Assembly: GCF_015689195.1 (NCBI RefSeq)
Contig: NZ_CP065044.1
Coordinates: forward strand, 248,001 to 312,000
Length of the DNA: 64,000 nt
Reading direction: 5' to 3'
Origin: Pectobacterium aroidearum
GTDB lineage: Bacteria > Pseudomonadota > Gammaproteobacteria > Enterobacterales > Enterobacteriaceae
Numbering within the stretch: the stretch's first letter is position 1; each line of letters begins with the position of its first letter. The translations under genes and the position numbers were made by a program. Below are positions 57,856 to 64,000 of this stretch, one piece after another. Below the pieces are notes generated by a model. That model was not told the DNA's origin. It made no database searches and was given only the letters and a program-made list of their open reading frames with translations.

Positions 57856-59013
57856 ATGAAAACCGCACCCCAGCATGAGCCCCTGGCTCAGTTTATTCAG
57901 GCATTTCGCCACGATTTACACCGCAATCCTGAGCTGTCGAATCAGGAGTTTGAGACGACGAAGAAAATTCGTGCGGTATTAGAAAAAGAGGGGATTCGCA
58001 TCCTCGATCTGCCGTTGAAAACCGGTCTGGTCGCGGAAGTCGGCGGTCTACAGGATGGCCCACTGGTCGTGGTCCGTTCGGACATCGACGCCCTGCCGAT
58101 TGAAGAAGAGTCTGGCGTAGAATTTACGTCGCTCAATAAAGGGGTGATGCACGCCTGCGGTCATGATTTTCACTCTTCCGCTGCGCTGGGCGCGGCGATT
58201 CTGCTGAAGAAAATCGAGCCAGAACTGAAAGGCACGGTACGCATTTTATTTCAGGCGGCTGAAGAAACGGGGCTGGGCGCGCCGGAAGTTATCGCCGTTG
58301 GTGCGTTGGACAATGCGGTAGCGATTTTCGGTATCCACAACGATCCAACGCTGCCTGTTGGCGTCATCGGTGGGAAAGACGGCGCGTTGACGGCGGGCGT
58401 TGACCGTTTTGAGATCAAGATTGCGGCGAAAGGCTGCCACGCGGCGAAACCACATGAAGGCAACGATCCGATTATCATTCTGGGCCAGCTGATTTCTGCT
58501 GTACAGACCATCATCAGCCGCACGGTGTCGTCTGACAACAACGCGGTAGTATCGATTACTCAGGTTCATAGCGGCAGCACCTGGAACGTTATCCCTGATA
58601 CCGCCTACGTTGAAGGTACGGTCAGAACGTTCAATCAGGACGCGCGTGATTTGATTGAACAGCGTTTCCGTCAGATCGTTTCAGGTATCGCCAGCACCTT
58701 TGGTGCGGAAATTGAGTTCCTGTGGCACGCAGGGCCACCGTCGGTAATCAACACGCCAGAGTGGGTTGAATTTGCGCTGAACGTGGCAAGTGACGAAGGG
58801 TTTGAAGCGCGCCGCGTGGAAGCCAGCCCGATTGGTGAAGATTTCGCGTTCTATCAGCAGAAACTGCCGGGTACGTTCATGATGGTCGGCTCCGGTGGAC
58901 CGTATGCGCTGCACCACCCGAAATTCCGCGTTGACGATCGCGCACTGTTCCCAACCGCGCACTATCTGTATCAGATGGCGAAGCAGAGTCTGGAACAGCT
59001 CTCCTCTCGCTAA
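57856..59013 (+). CDS. M20 metallohydrolase, probable N-acyl-amino-acid deacylase (SndB/YxeP-like)
   Basis: Protein of 385 residues in the M20D amidohydrolase family. Metal-binding segments are MHACGHDFHSSAALGAA near residues 96-112 and AAEETGLGAPEV; FRHDLHRNPELSNQEFETTKKI starts the catalytic domain. It resembles Bacillus YxeP, which removes the acetyl group from N-acetylcysteine derivatives, and hippurate hydrolases. GTG 57841 is in frame, but GTGGAG there is well spaced as a ribosome-binding site for the ATG at 57856. Last gene of the lyase operon. Confidence 0.87.
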   Translation: MKTAPQHEPLAQFIQAFRHDLHRNPELSNQEFETTKKIRAVLEKEGIRILDLPLKTGLVAEVGGLQDGPLVVVRSDIDALPIEEESGVEFTSLNKGVMHACGHDFHSSAALGAAILLKKIEPELKGTVRILFQAAEETGLGAPEVIAVGALDNAVAIFGIHNDPTLPVGVIGGKDGALTAGVDRFEIKIAAKGCHAAKPHEGNDPIIILGQLISAVQTIISRTVSSDNNAVVSITQVHSGSTWNVIPDTAYVEGTVRTFNQDARDLIEQRFRQIVSGIASTFGAEIEFLWHAGPPSVINTPEWVEFALNVASDEGFEARRVEASPIGEDFAFYQQKLPGTFMMVGSGGPYALHHPKFRVDDRALFPTAHYLYQMAKQSLEQLSSR

Positions 59014-59030
59014 GCCTTGTTAAAGCATGT

Positions 59031-59064
59031 TATCCGCGTCGGTTCCTCGACGCGGATATTTTTT
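59031..59064. terminator. Terminator between the deacylase gene and aapP
   Basis: TATCCGCGTCG pairs with CGACGCGGATA and is followed by TTTTTTG on the forward strand. It separates two convergent operons. Confidence 0.82.
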
Positions 59065-59069
59065 GTCTA

Positions 59070-59885
59070 TTAATGACTTAAAATCTGATCCAGGAACTGA
59101 CGCGTTCTCGGATGTGAGGGCGTGTTGAAGAAGTCCTGCGGTGGAGCGGATTCAACGATGCTGCCGTCAGCCATCAGAATCACTTTGTCTGCAACCGTTT
59201 TGGCAAAGCCCATCTCATGGGTAACGACGATCATCGTCATACCGGATTCCGCCAAATCGAGCATCACATCCAACACCTCTTTAATCATCTCTGGATCCAG
59301 TGCAGAAGTGGGTTCGTCAAACAGCATGATTTCCGGCTGCATGCACAGCGCCCGGGCAATGGCCACGCGCTGCTGCTGGCCGCCAGAGAGCTGTAGCGGG
59401 AACTTATGCGCCTGATTGGCGATATGTACTTTTTCCAGATAGTGCATTGCTAAATCGATGGCCTCCTGCTTCTTACGCTGCTTGACCAGCGTCGGGCCAA
59501 TCGTCAGGTTATCCAGCACGCTTAGATGAGGAAACAAATTGAACTGCTGGAACAGCATACCGATGCCGGAGCGTACGCGGTTGATGTTCTTGATGTTGTC
59601 ATTGACCTCAATGCCATTCACGCGGATGTGCCCGTCGTGGTGCTCTTCCAGTCGGTTAATGCAGCGGATGAGTGTGGATTTGCCGGAGCCGGAAGGGCCG
59701 CAAATCACCACACGCTCGCCTTTCTGCACGTTCAGCGTCACGTTATTCAGTGCCTGAAACGCGCCGTACCATTTGCTGACGGCGTCGATCTCAATGATGA
59801 CGTTGCTGTCTGCCATTACATGGTTTGTCATTGACGTGTCTGTAACTACAGTCTTTGTAACTACAGTGTCTGCGGCTAAGTTCAT
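59070..59885 (-). CDS. aapP: General L-amino-acid ABC importer ATPase
   Basis: ATPase of 271 residues, like Rhizobium AapP and E. coli YhdZ. Motifs are Walker [10 protein letters not shown], signature [15 protein letters not shown] and Walker [15 protein letters not shown]. About 28 residues precede the usual start and contain a five-residue repeat ([10 protein letters not shown]) made by two tandem 15-base units. AGGAG is correctly placed only for the ATG at 59883-59885, so the extension is probably translated. Last gene of the aapJQMP operon. Confidence 0.9.
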   Translation of the reverse strand: MNLAADTVVTKTVVTDTSMTNHVMADSNVIIEIDAVSKWYGAFQALNNVTLNVQKGERVVICGPSGSGKSTLIRCINRLEEHHDGHIRVNGIEVNDNIKNINRVRSGIGMLFQQFNLFPHLSVLDNLTIGPTLVKQRKKQEAIDLAMHYLEKVHIANQAHKFPLQLSGGQQQRVAIARALCMQPEIMLFDEPTSALDPEMIKEVLDVMLDLAESGMTMIVVTHEMGFAKTVADKVILMADGSIVESAPPQDFFNTPSHPRTRQFLDQILSH

Positions 59886-59927
59886 GATAACCAGGCTCCT
59901 GTCGGTGTTTTCATCAACGGCTATCGC

Positions 59928-61037
59928 TTAACCGTGATACGTTTCTGGGTTACGGCTGGCATCGATGCGCTTTTCTACCCACAGCGCGTAGCGTGAGAGC
60001 AAGAAGCCAAATAGCAGATAGATAGCCGAGATGAAAATATAGGTTTCAATGTAATAGCGCCGCCATAGCGGGTCTTGCATCACTGAACTGGTGGCGGTGA
60101 GGATATCGAACAGCCCGATAATGATGACGAACGAGGTGTTCTTCATAGCGGCGATAACATGGTTGGTCATGGCAGGCAGGCAGATACGCAGCGCCTGCGG
60201 CAGGACGATTTTGGTCGTCGTGTGCCAATAACCGAGATTGAGCGCTATCGCCGCTTCGTATTGCCCGCGTGGTACGGACTGCAAACCGCCGCGAATCACC
60301 TCAGCCTGATAGCAGGCGAAAAACAGCGCGATACCAATGATGATGCGCAGCAGCTTGTTGATTTCCATACCGGCGGGCAGGAACAGCGGGAATACGTTAA
60401 CGGCGACGAACAGGATCGTGATGAGCGGTACGCCGCGCAAACCTTCGATAAAAATAACCGACAGACCGCGTAGAAAAGGCAGCGGTGAGCGACGCCCCAG
60501 CGCCAGCAGAACTGAAACCGGCATACCGATGACGACGGTGCCGCTAAACAGCAGAATCGTCAGCGGCAGTCCGCCCCATTCACTGGAAGGCACGTAAGAT
60601 AAGCCAAACACGCCGCCGGACATCAGGATGGCGATGCTGACTACCGCGACGAGCCACAGCGGTAAGAGGATACGCGAGTGCCAGAAGCGCGGCATCAGCG
60701 ACAGGCCAAGTGCCAAAAACCAGATTCCCATCGCCAGCACCAGACGCCAGTGTTCATCGTAAGGGTAAAGACCAAACAGAATAGGGCGATGTTTTTCCAC
60801 GATAACTGCCCAGCAGGCACCAGCGGCTGCACGACAGATGTCCGGGTCAGCGGTGTACCACACGGCATCGAGAATGCCCCAGTGCAGCAGTTTATTGCCG
60901 ACGTTCCACATTAGCACTGCCAGTAACAGTGTAAGCACCGTTTGCGGCACGCTGCTGAATAGGTGGCGGCGCAGCCACAGCAGCGGCGTACGCAGTTGGC
61001 TGGGAACGGCAGAGAGTGACAGGACCGGAAATAGCAT
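59928..61037 (-). CDS. aapM: General L-amino-acid ABC importer permease M
   Basis: Permease of 369 residues with about eight hydrophobic helices, like AapM/YhdY. The EAA loop is EAAIALNLGYWHTTTKIVLPQALRI in part, and FIEGLRGVPLITILFV is the family GRP-like segment. GAGGAG precedes the ATG by seven bases. It follows aapQ by ten bases. Confidence 0.9.
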   Translation of the reverse strand: MLFPVLSLSAVPSQLRTPLLWLRRHLFSSVPQTVLTLLLAVLMWNVGNKLLHWGILDAVWYTADPDICRAAAGACWAVIVEKHRPILFGLYPYDEHWRLVLAMGIWFLALGLSLMPRFWHSRILLPLWLVAVVSIAILMSGGVFGLSYVPSSEWGGLPLTILLFSGTVVIGMPVSVLLALGRRSPLPFLRGLSVIFIEGLRGVPLITILFVAVNVFPLFLPAGMEINKLLRIIIGIALFFACYQAEVIRGGLQSVPRGQYEAAIALNLGYWHTTTKIVLPQALRICLPAMTNHVIAAMKNTSFVIIIGLFDILTATSSVMQDPLWRRYYIETYIFISAIYLLFGFLLSRYALWVEKRIDASRNPETYHG

Positions 61038-61047
61038 ACGGTGCTCC

Positions 61048-62271
61048 TCAGCGCTCTTTGATAGCGACGACGCGGTTAAACAGGTTCATCAGCAGCGATG
61101 TCACGATGCTGACCGTCAGATAAACCACCATCATGATGGCTATCACTTCGAGCGCCTGACCGGTCTGGTTCATCAGCGTATTGCTGATGTTTGCCAGTTC
61201 CGAGTAACCGACCACGACCGCGATCGAGCTGTTTTTTGACAGGCTGACATACTGGCTGGTCAGCGGTGGAACGATGACGCGCATGGCCTGTGGGATAATG
61301 ATGTGGCGCATCATGTGCCACGGCGAAAAAGACAGTGCACGTGCCGCTTCCAACTGGCCTTTGGGGATAGACTGAATCCCCGCCCGCACGATTTCTGCGA
61401 TAAACGCGGAGGAATAGAGCGCAATGCCGAGCAGCAGCGCTGTAAATTCAGGGCTGACGGTAAAGCCGCCGCGAAAGTTAAAGCCGCGCAAGATCGGGCG
61501 ATCGAGCTCTGCCGGTGCACCGGAAAGCCACCAAACCAGCAGCGGTAGCCCGATAAGGGCTGCCAGCGTCAAACGACCTGTCGGCAGAGAGCGCCCGCGA
61601 CTTTCCCGAACATAGCGTGCTACGCGGTTCAGGATCAGGCTAATCAGTACGGCGACGAGCAGGGCGATTCCCGTCCACAGCCAGCCGTGGTGTGCGGCGG
61701 GAACGGCAAAAGACAGCCCGCGATTGGTCAGGAATCCCATATTACCCAGTTCGATAGCATCCTGCGGTGAGGGCAAATTGCGGATCACCACTGACCAGAA
61801 AATCACCTGCAAGATCACCGGAATATTGCGCATCATCTCGATGTATCCTCCGGCGAGCCGCGCCAGCAACCAGTTACGAGAGACGCGGGCGATGCCGACG
61901 GAGAAGCCCAGCAGCGTGGCGAGCACGATGCCGCACAGCGTGATGTACAGGGTATTCAGTAACCCGACGCCCAGTGCGCGCAGGTAACTGTCGCGTGGGG
62001 TAAAGGCGATGAGCTTTTCACCGATCTCAAACTGCGCGGTGTGGTCAAGAAAGCCAAATCCTGTTGCGATATTTTGCGAGCGCAGGTTTTCGACCACGTT
62101 GGCATAGAGCCAGTAGCTGAAAGCGACAATCAGGAGGCCGAGCAGGCACTGATAAATCCAGGCGCGCAGCGACTTGCTGTCAAACGCATTCAACAGACGG
62201 CGCGCATAAGATGGCGTTCCCAGCCACGACGGTGCAGAGGCTGACGGCAGCGTTGGGTGTGGTGATTTCAT
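61048..62271 (-). CDS. aapQ: General L-amino-acid ABC importer permease Q
   Basis: Permease of 407 residues, like AapQ/YhdX, with an N-terminal extension and about eight hydrophobic helices. Conserved segments are YIEMMRNIPVILQVIFW and EAARALSFSPWHMMRHIIIPQA. It forms the channel together with AapM. A 126-base gap separates it from the binding-protein gene. Confidence 0.9.
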   Translation of the reverse strand: MKSPHPTLPSASAPSWLGTPSYARRLLNAFDSKSLRAWIYQCLLGLLIVAFSYWLYANVVENLRSQNIATGFGFLDHTAQFEIGEKLIAFTPRDSYLRALGVGLLNTLYITLCGIVLATLLGFSVGIARVSRNWLLARLAGGYIEMMRNIPVILQVIFWSVVIRNLPSPQDAIELGNMGFLTNRGLSFAVPAAHHGWLWTGIALLVAVLISLILNRVARYVRESRGRSLPTGRLTLAALIGLPLLVWWLSGAPAELDRPILRGFNFRGGFTVSPEFTALLLGIALYSSAFIAEIVRAGIQSIPKGQLEAARALSFSPWHMMRHIIIPQAMRVIVPPLTSQYVSLSKNSSIAVVVGYSELANISNTLMNQTGQALEVIAIMMVVYLTVSIVTSLLMNLFNRVVAIKER

Positions 62272-62397
62272 TACCGGCGGTCTTTTCTTCTGATCATTAC
62301 CGATTGCAGCGCGCTATCCGAGGGGATCTGTGCGTGAATACGGTGGTATGGCGTCAGCCCGGATATTCTCGGGGGGTGACGCCGATGATTGGGTGAA

Positions 62398-63450
62398 TTA
62401 ACGAATGGGCAGACCGTAGAGCAAACCGCCTTTCGTCCAGAGATTATTCAGGTCGCGCTCCAGCGGGGCCGGGGTATCTGGCCCGAAGTGGCGGTTATAA
62501 ATATCGCCGTAATTCCCGACCTGCTTAATCACGTTGTAAGCCCACTGGTTACTCAATCCCAGTTTCTGACCGTAATCGCCAGTGACCCCAAGCTGCGCCT
62601 GTATATCCGGGTCTGTCGACTTGAGCTTGCTGTCCACGTTCTGTTGACCGATTTCCATCTCTTCCGCGTTGAATGTGGCGTAAACCACCCATTTCACAAT
62701 GTCGTACCACTGGTCATCACCCTGACGAACCGCCATCGCCAGCGGCTCTTTTGAGTAAATCCCCGGCAGAATCACATGGTCGGATGGTTTTTCCGCATCA
62801 AAGGTGCGCACGCCGGGCAGGGCGACTTTATCGCGGGCAATGACGTCGCAGCGTCCAGACAGGTAGGCCGCGACATACTCTTTATTGTTCTCGATAACCA
62901 CCGGGGTGTAATGCAGGTTGCGTGAGGCAAAAATCTGCGCGACGTTACGTTCGGTGCTGCTGCCCGGTGTGATGCAGACGGTCGCGCCGTCCAGATCTTC
63001 GACTTTCTTCACATTGGCGCTGGTGCGCACCATGAAGCCCGTACCGGTATAGAAGGTCGGCGGCGCGAAGTTCAGCCCCAGCGACGTATCGCGAGACAAA
63101 TCAGCGGTGATATTGCGTGACAGCACGTCCACTTCACCAGACTGAATCGCGGGGAAGCGCTGGGCGGTGGAAAGGGCGGCAAAGCGTACTTTATTCGCAT
63201 CGCCAAACACAGCGGCCGCTAATGCGCGGCAATAATCGACGTCCAGCCCGGTCCACTGTCCTTTGCTATCAATCGCGGAAAAGCCGTGGCGCGCTGGGTG
63301 CACGCCGCACACCAGTTCACCGCGTGCTTTGATTTTTTTGAGCGTTTCGCCATTTCCTGCATCAGCGGCATTAGCGTGTGCGACGGGCAGCAGAAGCCCC
63401 CCTAAAGTCAGCGCTGTGGCGGTCGTCAACGAGAGTAGTTTTCTCAGCAT
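62398..63450 (-). CDS. aapJ: General L-amino-acid-binding periplasmic protein
   Basis: Solute-binding protein of 350 residues, like AapJ/YhdW, with a signal peptide of about 28 residues ending ANA. It has no lipobox Cys, so it is free in the periplasm. Family motifs are LDVDYCRALAAAVFGD, DVLSRNITADLSRDTSLGLNF and CDVIARDKVAL. First gene of the operon. AGGATACTT precedes the ATG, and the A+T-rich 223 bases upstream should hold the promoter. Confidence 0.92.
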   Translation of the reverse strand: MLRKLLSLTTATALTLGGLLLPVAHANAADAGNGETLKKIKARGELVCGVHPARHGFSAIDSKGQWTGLDVDYCRALAAAVFGDANKVRFAALSTAQRFPAIQSGEVDVLSRNITADLSRDTSLGLNFAPPTFYTGTGFMVRTSANVKKVEDLDGATVCITPGSSTERNVAQIFASRNLHYTPVVIENNKEYVAAYLSGRCDVIARDKVALPGVRTFDAEKPSDHVILPGIYSKEPLAMAVRQGDDQWYDIVKWVVYATFNAEEMEIGQQNVDSKLKSTDPDIQAQLGVTGDYGQKLGLSNQWAYNVIKQVGNYGDIYNRHFGPDTPAPLERDLNNLWTKGGLLYGLPIR

Positions 63451-63673
63451 AAGTATCCTCAGAATGATCGGTGTTGTTTTAATTTGTTGTAATTAATGGT
63501 TTTTATTATGGCGCGTTCTTTTGTATACAAATGTTCTCAATGTTGCATCTAAATGGCAAATAGCATATTTCTCTATCTAAATCTGAATATTGGATATAGC
63601 CATTTCGGGCACGACCAGAAGGATAAAAAAGAGAGGTGTGCCTCGCACGGTAAGCAAGGCACAGAGGGATGAT

Positions 63674-64000
63674 TTAGCGGGCGAGCAGGCTTTGTATGCC
63701 TTGCCACATGAGCTGGGCGCTGAGCACTAACATGGTGAGGCGAAACGTGGTGCGGAAGAGTTTTTCAGGCAGATTATCCAGCAGGCGTGTGCCCAGCCAG
63801 GTGCCTAATACGCCGCTGACAATCATCGCAGCCAGCATCGGCAGCCAATCGTGATAGGCAAACCCCATCATCCCGAATGCCAGTATCTTCAGGCCGTGTT
63901 GTAACACCATGCAGAGCGCGTGCGTGGCGATAAGCGGCTGTTTGGTGACCCCCTGAGAGCTGATAAGCCCAGCGACCATTGGACCCGTTGCGCCAACAAT
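63674..64000 (-). CDS. TauE/SafE-family membrane protein, C-terminal part (5' end outside window)
   Basis: The last 109 codons of a gene that runs off the right edge. It has several hydrophobic helices, a GATGPMVAG loop at the start and LPEKLFRTTFRLTMLVLSA near the end, all typical of TauE/SafE (formerly DUF81) permeases for sulfonates, sulfite or other organic anions. The substrate is unknown. Confidence 0.8.
   Translation of the reverse strand: MVGATGPMVAGLISSQGVTKQPLIATHALCMVLQHGLKILAFGMMGFAYHDWLPMLAAMIVSGVLGTWLGTRLLDNLPEKLFRTTFRLTMLVLSAQLMWQGIQSLLAR

Overview
The window is chromosomal DNA of a member of the Enterobacterales, most likely a soft-rot bacterium of the genus Pectobacterium (Dickeya is less likely). 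This rests on near-complete protein matches, recalled from memory, to Escherichia coli housekeeping proteins and on conserved gene order: hdfR/maoP/comM/ilvLGMEDA, ilvY/ilvC, ppiC/rep/gppA/rhlB/trxA/rho/wec cluster/thrP and the Arg-His-Leu-Pro tRNA operon. Several blocks placed differently from E. coli also fit that genus. No search could be run, so the genus is an inference.

Layout. 1-3465: distal part of a galactofuranose-type sugar ABC transporter (ytfR, ytfT, yjfF). 3487-6356: hdfR, maoP, comM. 6690-13394: the complete ilvLGMEDA operon with promoter, leader peptide, attenuator and an intact ilvG. 13423-15749: a 2.2 kb A+T-rich cassette bounded by 135-bp direct repeats. It encodes a small unknown protein, an orphan Hcp (type VI secretion tube protein), a pesticin-like muramidase and a secreted LprI-like protein that is probably its immunity partner. 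15693-19806: a DUF2461 gene, a second LprI-domain gene coupled to ilvY, and ilvC with IlvY operators. 19888-27232: an oxidoreductase/LysR pair, then putP and putA with PutA operators between them. 27308-34767: ppiC, rep, gppA, rhlB, trxA, rho.

34975-47192 is the enterobacterial common antigen cluster (wecA-wzzE-wecB-wecC-rffG-wecD-wecE-wzxE-wecF-wzyE-wecG), without rffH at its usual place. It builds the Und-PP-GlcNAc-ManNAcA-Fuc4NAc trisaccharide, flips it and polymerises it. 47479-49595 holds the amino-acid permease thrP and a four-tRNA operon.

After the tRNAs comes an accessory metabolic region. An orphan amino-acid-binding lipoprotein gene is divergent from an iron-ADH-family dehydrogenase gene, and a histidine acid phosphatase gene follows. 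Next is a six-gene operon (53490-59013) with a fumarase/aspartase-superfamily lyase, a GNAT acetyltransferase, a three-part polar amino-acid ABC importer and an M20 deacylase. I interpret this as an uptake and breakdown route for S-(2-succino)cysteine or a close relative. 59070-63450 is a general L-amino-acid ABC transporter (aapJQMP type). The window ends inside a TauE/SafE-family membrane protein gene.

The two most interesting systems are the repeat-bounded Hcp/muramidase/immunity cassette inserted behind ilvA, and the lyase-containing thiol-adduct operon with its second, orphan binding protein 3 kb away.
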